Positions 1 to 8,060 of a DNA stretch of 29,356 nucleotides are shown in pieces; position 1 is the stretch's first letter, and every line of letters begins with the position of its first letter. Under the pieces are notes generated by a model, which saw only the letters and a list, made by a program, of their open reading frames with translations, did no database searches and was not told the origin of the DNA. A program made the position numbers and the translations under genes. The stretch covers positions 1-29,356 of the forward strand of contig CAZGTU010000057.1 of assembly GCA_964528675.1 (NCBI GenBank). The letters are read 5' to 3'. The DNA comes from CAYRTD01 sp964528675 (lineage in GTDB: Bacteria > Bacteroidota > Bacteroidia > Bacteroidales > GCA-2748055).

Positions 1-15
1 TAATCGGAACAAGAG

Positions 16-225
16 AGAGGTCACTCCGGCCAAGCCAAAGCTGGCGCTTTGACTTGACCGTCGAGATGACATTTCGTTTTCAGTAAAGGGGAGCGAAGGA
101 AAACAAAAGGGGGCGGCTGTGATGATCTAAGCCATGCGGAAGTTTTTCTGTGCCGCTCCCTTTTGTTTTCCCTCGCTCCCGAAAAACGGAGCAGTTTGTC
201 ATCCCGAACGTAGTGAGGGACCTCT
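16..225. repeat. Nested inverted repeat, outer and inner arms
   Basis: The inner arms are 89-117 and 152-180, 29 bp each with two mismatches, around a 34-base loop. Outside them, 16-70 (begins AGAGGTCACTCC, ends GTCGAGATGAC) matches in reverse the element at 198-225 (GTCATCCCGAACG, ends GGGACCTCT), although the two outer arms differ in length. The GTCATCCCGAACGTAGTGAG motif resembles intergenic repeats I know from many Bacteroidota genomes. RNA from either strand could fold into a long hairpin, so a role as 3'-end structure for the adhesin operon is possible. Confidence 0.75.
28..59. repeat. Mini-palindrome inside the left arm
   Basis: A 32-bp piece with inverted halves: 31-41 pairs with 46-56 (one mismatch) around the loop TGGC, with GG/CC closing outside. 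It separates ACTCC from GTCGAGATGAC, two motifs that would lie next to each other in the opposite arm's simpler form. This suggests a small palindrome inserted into an older repeat. Confidence 0.55.
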
Positions 226-244
226 GCAATCCGGAACGGATTGC
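226..244. repeat. Short perfect hairpin
   Basis: GCAATCCG (226-233) and CGGATTGC (237-244) form a perfect 8-bp stem with a GAA loop, directly next to the outer arm of the nested repeat. No T-run follows on either strand, so I do not call it a terminator. Confidence 0.6.
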
Positions 245-328
245 GTAGTGAAGCAAATCGGAATGCCAGTGTTAGTGAATTTCGGATAATGAATTAATGA
301 TATGTAGCAATGTAGAGTGAATATGTTT

Positions 329-510
329 CACGGTAAACTTTATACGGAATAGGAGAGTTGAATCTCTGAATAGAAGGGTGAATATGGACATGTTTCCCTG
401 GGTGTAATATTTTCGTAGCAGGAGAGAATTTTCCCCGGCAGCATGATGAGTTTGACAGTACTTCCATGGGTGTGATACATACGGAGTAAGAGAGTTTTCT
501 TCCTCAAAAC
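329..510. repeat. Degenerate 69-bp tandem repeat, about three copies
   Basis: Three stretches align at 68-69 bp spacing, anchored by GGAGAG or AGAGAG at about 352, 421 and 489. Each is preceded by a TTTC/TTCC, GGT-rich and TACGGA/TTCGTA segment. The copies are strongly diverged, so this is an old duplication. It carries no credible coding sequence. Confidence 0.4.
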
Positions 511-518
511 CGCATATC

Positions 519-546
519 AATCACCTGTCACCAATTACCACCTTCC
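519..546. repeat. Heptamer run over the adhesin gene's stop codon
   Basis: On the plus strand the bases read as 7-bp words AATCACC, TGTCACC, AATTACC, ACCTTCC. On the coding (minus) strand these are GGAAGGT, GGTAATT, GGTGACA, GGTGATT. The TGA stop of the adhesin gene is the middle triplet of the last word. The same NNTNACC word family appears near 11747-11767, 21326-21416 and 21616-21636. Confidence 0.55.
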
Positions 547-3500
547 TAACCCCCATCAATCCTCTCTCCCCATCACCAATCCTTAAAATGTAAACTCCTT
601 CCTCTATGCCTGAAACATCCATCCTCTTCACATTTTCATAGCTGTACATTTCTGTTCTCAATACGCTTCTGCCCAGTTGATCGTAAAGTTCGAGGATATA
701 TTCCCGTTTTTCTTTGTTGTCGATATGAACAAAGATGTTTTCTGTTGCCGGGTTGGGATAGACATCGAAGATACCGATCTCAGGTTCTGCCTCTTTTATT
801 GAGGTTGTCAGGTTGGTGGAATCATCGCTTGCAGCCTGGTAAACTTCTTTGGTGGCGTCGTCCTGGATAAAGCTTGCAATCCTTATCATATCCGGATCGT
901 AAACATTGGAATATTCCCATGTAAAAGAAAATGTGCGGGCCTCATCCTCTTCCCATCCCTCAAACACTGCAGTTCCGGCGCTATTGGGCAACATATCCTT
1001 CACGACATTGAGGAAATTGCTAGCTCCGTTGTTGGTTGAAACACCGGTGATCAGCTTCTCATAAACCACGACATGAACAATCCTTTCCGCGGGTTCAAGA
1101 TCCCTGAGCGCAGTGACTTCTACCTCTGCAACTACATTATCATCATTGTATTCTGCATTGATTGATATGTCAAAGGAACTTTCCATCAATGAAGCGGCTT
1201 TCAAATCTTTCTGATCAAGGACATCAGGTGTATATTCAATTCTGAACCGGGGAGTATATCCACCATCCAAAAGCGAATAGGGGGTTTCGGCGACTCCGTA
1301 ATAGAATGAACGTGTAGCAGGCACCGAACTATTGTGAATGTTGAATGGGTCCTCACCCGGGAATGAAGTATGATACTCCAGTTTAACGGCATTTTCAAAA
1401 TTAAGATTGTATATGTTGTTCACAATTCCATCCACCTCACGGGAATCATCATTGGAGGTATTGGTGAAATGCTCGATCAATACCTTCCGGTTTCTTTCAT
1501 TGATCCTTACATTATCGAACGTAAATCCCTCTCTTCCGGCTTCTTCACTTCCATGATCAGAGGCAAAGGCAATTCTGAATTGTACATTGTTTTCTCCAGC
1601 CAGATCATCCAGATCATGACGTGTGTCTACCCATCCCTCATCTGCTGCAAATGGCGTCACTCCGGTCCAACCTGCGCCCTCACTATCCGGAGCCGGTGTA
1701 ATCTCATCGGAATTATACCAGTCAATGCCACTTTCAACCTTGCCAACCGTCTGCCAGTTTAGTCCTCCGTCAGTGGTCGACTGCAAAATAACTCCTTCAT
1801 TATTTGCTGATAAACTCCTGAAAATATCCATTGAGATCATCGGACGCTCCATGGCAGTGAAATCAAAACAGGGAGATTTCACCCAGGAATACTCGGTAAG
1901 CTCAGAGGAAGGAAGATCGGTAAACCATGCCTGTGAGGTTTCATTGTTGAGCCCTGTGAAATCAACTGTATTAAAATTCCAGCTCAGGTGTGCAGAACTG
2001 TCTGCCATTTCAGCCGACCACCAGGCATCTTCATCATTGAAATTCTCGAAATAATACCCCAGGGTATCGCCCAGGGCATAAGAAGGTTTAAAAAGAATAT
2101 CTCTTTCAAATTCACCGGCACATCCGGCACCGGTTTCGGCGTAAAGATGTATTGTCCAGTTATCAAGACTATCAAAACTATAGCTTATTTCCTCTCCTCC
2201 TTCAATGACTTCGGTTTCTCCTTCGGGATCTGTAATGGTCCATTCATAATTTACAATTTCACTGCTGCTGGTCATCATGCTTGTCACCATAATGCTATTT
2301 CCTTCCTCATAACACTCACTTTCAACATGAAAAGATCCAACGGGATTATCTTCGAATTCCACACTTTTCACCAGGGTATCAACACATCCGGCTTCAGTTT
2401 CTGCCGTCAGTTGAATATTTCTCAGGCCCGGGCCTTCAAAAATATGCCAGGGAGACTCTTCTGTGCTTGTATTTTCTTCTTCACTGTCCGGGTCATCAAA
2501 ATTCCAGCTCCAGCCTGTAATAATATCTTTATCCCTGGTGGTGTTATTGAAATAAACCGTATCTCTCCTGCTGACACATAAATTATCGATAGTGAAATTC
2601 AGTTCGGGCATCGGAATAATGTTTATCGTTTTGGTAACAAAACTTTCACAACCATTTTCCGATGTCCTGGTAAGTGTAATCGTATTTTCACCCACAAAAG
2701 CAGAATCAGGATGATAAATAAATCCATCATCAACATTACCGGTCACACCGGGTCCTGAAAACACTGCAAGCGGATCGGAAGCCGCCATTTCAAATGGAAC
2801 AGCACTCTGGCAGTATTCATTTTGATCGGGTATCAAAATTTCAGCAGATTCAACGGTTTCGATCAGAAAACTTTTCTTCAGGAAGAACCAGGTTCCGTCA
2901 AAATATTTATATTCCACAGTGTATGCTCCTTCCACAAGAACTGAAGGATCAACTGTGGCAGTGTTATCTCCATTATCTGTCAGTCCATCTGTTTCTGCAT
3001 TATTATCATCATACAATGTAAACGAGCCGGTATCCTCAGCAACGTTTGAACCTGTGACTGTAAAAGCTTCACTGTAATCGCAATACACCTCTTCCGGGAT
3101 AAACAGATCTCCCTCTGCACCAAGGACGAATATCAGTGCACTGTCTGTACTTGTACAGCCTGTTTCATTGGTGTAATCGTAATAAATGGTATGAGGTGAA
3201 TTTACTGTGTCTGCCTCACCGGGATCGAAAACTCCGGTAGAACTGTTAACCCCGGGGCCGGAAAATACTCCGCCTGAGGGATTGGCTTCCAGTTGCACCG
3301 GATCGGCTTCAATATAATAACTCGAATTCAAATTAATGATCTCAACATCGGTTTTATCACTGACAGATACCGTTGCAGTCCCGGTTCCGGCATTGGGTGT
3401 TCCGTTTACATCCACCACCGAATCGATGCTGTAGGTTGTGGTAACGGAGGGAGAAACCCTTATGGTATATGGTGAGCTATTTACTTCGTATTCAGTGTTC

Positions 3501-5725
3501 GAGCTGCCATCTGAAAGATAAACCCGCCATGGAGATCTGCCGGTAAGGCTTACTGTCAGCTCTGCTTCCTCACCTTCACAGATTCCCTGTGTACCGGATA
3601 AAATGGCTGAGGGAAGAGCGGTGTATATACTGAGAGAATTGGGTTCGACTTCATCATAGGGCCCACCGATATTTCCGGCACCATCGCGCAGATAAACAAC
3701 TACCTCAAGATCTCCGGGAAGCACTTCAGGATCTACAGACCGGACTTCATAATAAAGCCGGTAATTGTTTCCTGAAACATTGGAAAATCTTACATTGGAA
3801 AATGAAAGTGGCACACCGTTAATATATGTATCGTTGGTTGCTGCATAATTATTTCCATCTGCTTGTATATCCACTACAATTTCATCTCCTATGTTATAAA
3901 CACCATCATCAACACTGATGGATGTAACAACCGGGGAATTTGCGTCTATGGAAAGAGAATTACTGTAAAGGCTAGTCTCAATCTGACTGAGATTCCCGCT
4001 GGAATTTTGCAACTGTAATGAAGCGGTTAAATTACCTGTTGCCACATCACTGTTCCCTTCATTAACGGTGTATTTCAGAATATAAAGTCCATCCCCTATC
4101 TCCTGAAATGTCACATTTGGCTCTGTGATAGAAACATTATTCACCATGGTTTCAGATTCTACATAAGTGTAGTTCTCTCCATTGGCAGATACAATTATAC
4201 TTATCTGTTCCCCGACTTTATAAACGCCTGTAAGAGGAGGGCGCATATAGTTGATTACCGGACTGTCAGTGTCAATAATGGTATTATTATCTATAACTCC
4301 ATCATAAATATTTCCCAGCAATGAACCTGAGATCAGTTGAAGATTGTTTACAGGAATAGTCTCATTGGCAGCATAACCCTGATCTCCCTCTGCAACCACG
4401 AAATAAGCAGTGTAAAGGACACTGGATTCCCTTTGCAATCCGGTCAAAGTTTTTCCCGCCACTGTACCGGAATTATATGCATATTCTGCTCCCTGGTCAT
4501 CAGCAACCGTAATCTCAACCCTAACAGTGTCTCCAATACCGTAGGTACCCTCAGGGATGGTCACATCCGTGATAACCGGTCCTTCTTCATCCAAAATTGA
4601 GATTCCATTGCTTGTGATGTCTTTATTGCCTCTTAATTCATCTCTTGAAACCGTAATTCGAAAATCACTGACATCCCCGGTAAGCTCACCGCTCAAACCA
4701 AGGGTAATGATTGCCTCGGTCTCGCTGACATAATCCACTGCACCAATGGTAATTTCAGCCGGACCGTTATGGGTGAAATTACTGATCGCGAGTGTGGAAT
4801 TTGTGAACTCATCCTCATCAAGGCTAAGGGTTAATTGCCCGCCATCAACTGTTGATTCGGTTAAACCGGGATCATTGATAGTAGCAGTGGCTTTTTCAGC
4901 AACAACAGTCAGAACCGGTTCGCCACTCACCGTTCCACTTGCAGTGTAAATCAGAGCTCCTGAAGGAACACTGCTATTGATATTATCATCCTGAAATATA
5001 TTGTAATCCGAAACTGCGGGTATCGAAATCCTTACATCATTTCCTGAAACAACTGTATTGGAGGCTCCCTTATCGGAACCCAAAATTGCGCTCACAACAT
5101 CTGAATTCCACTCCAGGCTTCCTGCTATGCCAGTAATCAGATTCTCGTTTTCAATTGAATTCGTGCCAACAGATGATTCCCAAAGGTCTCCAACAACAGT
5201 CAAAACTATATCCGAATTTCCACTCCGTATATCCAACTCTCTGTTTGCCGTTTCATCCTGGATCTTTCCTGACACACTAACAGAAGCAGCTTCATTGTTT
5301 ATAATGATCTCAGGTGAAGCAGGAACCGGTGAACCGTAGAAAAAAAGACAGGAAGCCGGTACCGTAAGTTTGATTGTTTCATCGGCTGAAAGAAAATAAT
5401 CCGGTACTGCAGGAAGATTAATGACTACCAGTGAACCATCCACCCTTTCCACATGAGTATAATCAAGTGCGTCGGTGACAAATTTCCAGTTCTGATCACC
5501 GGTAAATGCATTGATCAAATCTGTGGTGGAAGAATGGTCCGTTCCCACATTGCCTGACCATATGACCGAAGTTAATGTTATTTCGATGGTAAGTCCTCCG
5601 GTCCGCACATCGCTTTCCATGTTATTCGTGAAGATCGTACCGCTTAAAGTCGCTGACTGGGAATATATTATTCCTGTTAGCATTGAAGCGATAATAACAG
5701 ATATAGTAAAAATCAATCTTTTCAT
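521..5725 (-). CDS. Giant T9SS-secreted adhesin-like protein, 1734 aa
   Basis: Predicted cell-surface protein exported by Sec and then by the type IX system. The signal peptide spans about residues 1-23 (MKRLIFTISVIIASMLTG). Two related beta modules follow (about 26-150 and 151-275), then Ig-like modules sharing a VG/IGD pattern (about 385-700, each opening with VI or VVT). A cysteine-bearing region (710-870) comes next, then a PKD-like segment (about 1040-1125), a jelly-roll-like domain with FTFDNVRI (1225-1408), an Omp28-like region (about 1411-1640) and a type A sorting domain (1653-1734, DVYPNPATENI). Residues 386-1734 are homologous to the C-terminal half of the 3083-aa protein at 11838-21089. 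It is probably the last gene of a four-gene operon, 47 bp after the lipoprotein gene. Surface location is well supported; the ligand is unknown, and adhesin is a guess from architecture. Confidence 0.9.
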   Translation of the reverse strand: MKRLIFTISVIIASMLTGIIYSQSATLSGTIFTNNMESDVRTGGLTIEITLTSVIWSGNVGTDHSSTTDLINAFTGDQNWKFVTDALDYTHVERVDGSLVVINLPAVPDYFLSADETIKLTVPASCLFFYGSPVPASPEIIINNEAASVSVSGKIQDETANRELDIRSGNSDIVLTVVGDLWESSVGTNSIENENLITGIAGSLEWNSDVVSAILGSDKGASNTVVSGNDVRISIPAVSDYNIFQDDNINSSVPSGALIYTASGTVSGEPVLTVVAEKATATINDPGLTESTVDGGQLTLSLDEDEFTNSTLAISNFTHNGPAEITIGAVDYVSETEAIITLGLSGELTGDVSDFRITVSRDELRGNKDITSNGISILDEEGPVITDVTIPEGTYGIGDTVRVEITVADDQGAEYAYNSGTVAGKTLTGLQRESSVLYTAYFVVAEGDQGYAANETIPVNNLQLISGSLLGNIYDGVIDNNTIIDTDSPVINYMRPPLTGVYKVGEQISIIVSANGENYTYVESETMVNNVSITEPNVTFQEIGDGLYILKYTVNEGNSDVATGNLTASLQLQNSSGNLSQIETSLYSNSLSIDANSPVVTSISVDDGVYNIGDEIVVDIQADGNNYAATNDTYINGVPLSFSNVRFSNVSGNNYRLYYEVRSVDPEVLPGDLEVVVYLRDGAGNIGGPYDEVEPNSLSIYTALPSAILSGTQGICEGEEAELTVSLTGRSPWRVYLSDGSSNTEYEVNSSPYTIRVSPSVTTTYSIDSVVDVNGTPNAGTGTATVSVSDKTDVEIINLNSSYYIEADPVQLEANPSGGVFSGPGVNSSTGVFDPGEADTVNSPHTIYYDYTNETGCTSTDSALIFVLGAEGDLFIPEEVYCDYSEAFTVTGSNVAEDTGSFTLYDDNNAETDGLTDNGDNTATVDPSVLVEGAYTVEYKYFDGTWFFLKKSFLIETVESAEILIPDQNEYCQSAVPFEMAASDPLAVFSGPGVTGNVDDGFIYHPDSAFVGENTITLTRTSENGCESFVTKTINIIPMPELNFTIDNLCVSRRDTVYFNNTTRDKDIITGWSWNFDDPDSEEENTSTEESPWHIFEGPGLRNIQLTAETEAGCVDTLVKSVEFEDNPVGSFHVESECYEEGNSIMVTSMMTSSSEIVNYEWTITDPEGETEVIEGGEEISYSFDSLDNWTIHLYAETGAGCAGEFERDILFKPSYALGDTLGYYFENFNDEDAWWSAEMADSSAHLSWNFNTVDFTGLNNETSQAWFTDLPSSELTEYSWVKSPCFDFTAMERPMISMDIFRSLSANNEGVILQSTTDGGLNWQTVGKVESGIDWYNSDEITPAPDSEGAGWTGVTPFAADEGWVDTRHDLDDLAGENNVQFRIAFASDHGSEEAGREGFTFDNVRINERNRKVLIEHFTNTSNDDSREVDGIVNNIYNLNFENAVKLEYHTSFPGEDPFNIHNSSVPATRSFYYGVAETPYSLLDGGYTPRFRIEYTPDVLDQKDLKAASLMESSFDISINAEYNDDNVVAEVEVTALRDLEPAERIVHVVVYEKLITGVSTNNGASNFLNVVKDMLPNSAGTAVFEGWEEDEARTFSFTWEYSNVYDPDMIRIASFIQDDATKEVYQAASDDSTNLTTSIKEAEPEIGIFDVYPNPATENIFVHIDNKEKREYILELYDQLGRSVLRTEMYSYENVKRMDVSGIEEGVYILRIGDGERGLMGVRKVVIGDR

Positions 5726-5772
5726 CTCAAGAACTTTTAAAAAGTTAGTTGAAAAATTTCATTGGGTGGCAC

Positions 5773-6933
5773 TTATTCCCAGATGTTTCCCTGCTGATCC
5801 GTTTTGATGAGGCTGATCATCCTGTTTTGTTCATAAGCATTTCCACCCAGAATGATAAGATTATCCTGTGAGTGTAAGATGTCTTCAACTGTCTGATCTC
5901 CACTCTCGCCAAACTCACGTGAATTCACCACGTTTCCTTCTTCATCAAGAAAATAGATGAGAATATTCTTATCCTCTCCAAGGGTTTTATCGGCAGCAAT
6001 TATCAATTCGCCATCACTGCCTGTAGTTATAGCCTTTCCTTCAAGACTGCCGGATGCTGATATCACACGGTCCCAGCTTTCCTGCAGATTAACGACTTTT
6101 TTAAGAATCAATTTACTATTGATTTCACCCTCTTCCCTGAGGGTGCCATAGAGATATAATGTAGAATCATTGGTAGCAACAGCATCTCCCAATGTTATAC
6201 TTGAATTGGGAGAACTTATAAAAGCCAGATCAAAAATGTTCCCTGTTTCATTCAATTTTGCAATGAAAAACCGGGAATCGCCATCGGCCCGGTATTGATT
6301 CCCAAGGGCAAGGTATTCGCTTTCCGTATTCCGGATCACTTTTATGAATTCTTCCCCTCTGGATGAAGAAGTTGTAATTTTCGGATTGGTAAGTCCTTCA
6401 TCAAGGGTGATCACAAAAAAACTCCTGGATTGGTCGGACGGATTGATGGAATAACCCACAACCATATGTCCGCCCTGTGAACGCTCTTCAATATCCACAG
6501 CATATTGATCTTCTGAGCCACCATAAATAAATTCCTCTCCAACCTGATTTCCCTGAAGATCTGTCTGAATTAATATAGCATCTTTATTTCCATCATTGGT
6601 AATGGTTCCTGCAATTAAATAACCATCCTCCGTGGTTACAACCGAGTAAGCTTCATCGTCGGAACCATTGCCAAAATATTTTGGAGACCAGTCAGCCTGA
6701 TTCCCGTAAGCATCTGTTTTGATCAATACGATATCCTTTCCTGTACTTAAGCGCTCTACCGTGCCTGTAATAATAAGCCCTCCATCCCCGGTTTCCCGGA
6801 TGGCATAACCGTTATCCTCGAGGAAATTTCCGTAAAACTTGATAAAATAATCGGACTGCAGTTCAGAAACTTCTTCCTTACTGCAGGCGAAAAATATGAT
6901 TATCATTAAAAAATATGCAAATACTTTTTTCAT
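5773..6933 (-). CDS. Repeat lipoprotein, propeller-like, 386 aa
   Basis: The N terminus ends in a lipobox (residues 14-17, FFAC) with Cys17 as the lipidated residue, so the mature protein is membrane-anchored. In Bacteroidota it could sit on either face of the outer membrane. The rest is a series of blades of roughly 45-50 residues. Each has a GS-DD-like turn, a variant of DGGLIITGT and a strand ending LIKTD-GN (for example GYAIRETGDGGLIITGT at 42-58 and AYSVVTTEDGYLIAGT further on). This pattern resembles the delta-60/kelch-like repeat lipoproteins of this phylum and implies a beta-propeller. No catalytic motif is visible. It lies 63 bp after the barrel gene and 47 bp before the adhesin gene, on the same strand, and probably works with both as a binding or scaffold partner. 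Confidence 0.85.
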   Translation of the reverse strand: MKKVFAYFLMIIIFFACSKEEVSELQSDYFIKFYGNFLEDNGYAIRETGDGGLIITGTVERLSTGKDIVLIKTDAYGNQADWSPKYFGNGSDDEAYSVVTTEDGYLIAGTITNDGNKDAILIQTDLQGNQVGEEFIYGGSEDQYAVDIEERSQGGHMVVGYSINPSDQSRSFFVITLDEGLTNPKITTSSSRGEEFIKVIRNTESEYLALGNQYRADGDSRFFIAKLNETGNIFDLAFISSPNSSITLGDAVATNDSTLYLYGTLREEGEINSKLILKKVVNLQESWDRVISASGSLEGKAITTGSDGELIIAADKTLGEDKNILIYFLDEEGNVVNSREFGESGDQTVEDILHSQDNLIILGGNAYEQNRMISLIKTDQQGNIWE

Positions 6934-6996
6934 GGTCTGCTAGTTATTTTCCACAGCCCTCCTTACATTGGACTCCATGGTTAGTGGTTCTGTTAT

Positions 6997-8037
6997 TCAG
7001 TTTTTTCTTTTCGGGTTATAAAATTTCCTTGTATACCCTATAGTTATTGCGAAGTTGTTGATGGCAAAATCATCCTGCCAGTTATAAAACAACCATATAT
7101 CATCACCGGCAACCCTTCGGCTTTCGGAAACTACCTGATTGGTAAACCCTATATTATATCTAAGGTCCAGAAATAAATAAGCTTTTGGTAATTTATACCT
7201 TGCCCCTCCTCCGAGGAATGTACCCAGGGCATAAGTTTTTCTGCTATCGCTGAGATCGGCAACTTCACTCTCAATATTATCAATATCAACACCCCCGGTA
7301 TTCGCATAAGTGCGGACATACTCTCCACTCGCTGACAATAATATGGAATTATTAAAACCAAATCTGAGATAAGGACTGAACTTTATACTATTGAATGAAT
7401 AGATCACTGAGACAGGAATATCAAATCTGCTCTGCTGCTCGGCAAAAATGGTTGTCGTAAAAGGAAAGGGATTTACTTCATAATCAAAACCCGATTTTGA
7501 ATACATGGCTTCAAGGGAAAGCTCTATTTTAGGTCTGAGATAATAATGAAAGCTTCCGCCAAAATGAAATCCTGCAGTTCCGGAATAATCACCTTCCACT
7601 TCATTTACATTATACACTCCAAAAGGTTCTTTAACGCTCACTCCTGAAAAATTTGTACCGACAAAAGCCCCGATGGAATATCGTGGTTTATTATCGAATT
7701 GATCGAAGAGTACAACAAATTCGTAAGGATCATCATCGGAAACCTTGTAATCGGGATATTCATTCAGAAAGATCATCATATATTCCTCGGCAAGGTCGGG
7801 GTACCCGTCAAAAATATAAGCATTGATCAACAGCTTAAATGCTTCAATACGGTCTTCGGTGGTAAATCCATCTTCTATGCAATCAAGAAGAAGCTCGGGA
7901 ACTTCTTCGATCTGACCGGCATTGAACTGTTCCTCCGCCTTCACCAGGTTAAGTGCACATTTGTTCACCTGACTTCTTGCAAACAGTGTAGAGAAGAATA
8001 AAAGTAATACGAATAATATTGAATGCTGTATTTTCAT
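6997..8037 (-). CDS. TPR-like plus outer-membrane beta-barrel protein, 346 aa
   Basis: I place the start at 8037 because it gives a clean signal peptide (MKIQHSILFVLLLFFSTLFA). The frame stays open to an ATG at 8076 that would overlap the STAND gene by 16 bp and bury the signal. After the signal, about 100 residues are helical and TPR-like (AEEQFNAGQIEEVPELLLDC, then FKLLINAYIF and DLAEEYMMIFLNEYP). From about residue 115 alternating aromatic/hydrophobic strands follow (YSIGAFVGTNFSG, FHFGGSFHYYLRPKIELSLE, ending FAITIGYTRKFY), typical of the PorT-like outer-membrane barrel superfamily. The TPR part should lie in the periplasm. It begins 23 bp after the STAND gene's stop, so co-transcription is likely. 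It may link the periplasmic WD40 domain to the outer membrane (inference). Confidence 0.85.
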   Translation of the reverse strand: MKIQHSILFVLLLFFSTLFARSQVNKCALNLVKAEEQFNAGQIEEVPELLLDCIEDGFTTEDRIEAFKLLINAYIFDGYPDLAEEYMMIFLNEYPDYKVSDDDPYEFVVLFDQFDNKPRYSIGAFVGTNFSGVSVKEPFGVYNVNEVEGDYSGTAGFHFGGSFHYYLRPKIELSLEAMYSKSGFDYEVNPFPFTTTIFAEQQSRFDIPVSVIYSFNSIKFSPYLRFGFNNSILLSASGEYVRTYANTGGVDIDNIESEVADLSDSRKTYALGTFLGGGARYKLPKAYLFLDLRYNIGFTNQVVSESRRVAGDDIWLFYNWQDDFAINNFAITIGYTRKFYNPKRKN

Positions 8038-8060
8038 CGGGCTTGCAATTAAAGAGATTG

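Larger units (their letters stand above)
1..520. other. Gene-free flank made of repeats
   Basis: No convincing gene lies here. The only open frame of note (minus strand, 272-520) has no ribosome site, no recognisable domain and runs through a degenerate 69-bp repeat. The stretch holds nested inverted repeats (16-225), a short hairpin (226-244) and three degenerate repeat copies (about 329-510). It is the 3' flank of the minus-strand adhesin gene that stops at 521, so it may also contain that operon's transcription end, but I see no classical stem plus T-run. Confidence 0.7.

Noticed and set aside
272..520. Minus-strand open frame of 82 codons
   Set aside because: No family match, no ribosome site, and it runs through degenerate repeats downstream of the adhesin stop.
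1370..2581. Several plus-strand open frames inside the adhesin gene
   Set aside because: They are antisense shadows; the minus-strand frame has clear domains throughout.
6945..6976. Tiny minus-strand frame (MESNVRRAVENN) between the barrel and lipoprotein genes
   Set aside because: Only 12 codons, no further support; it may be chance.
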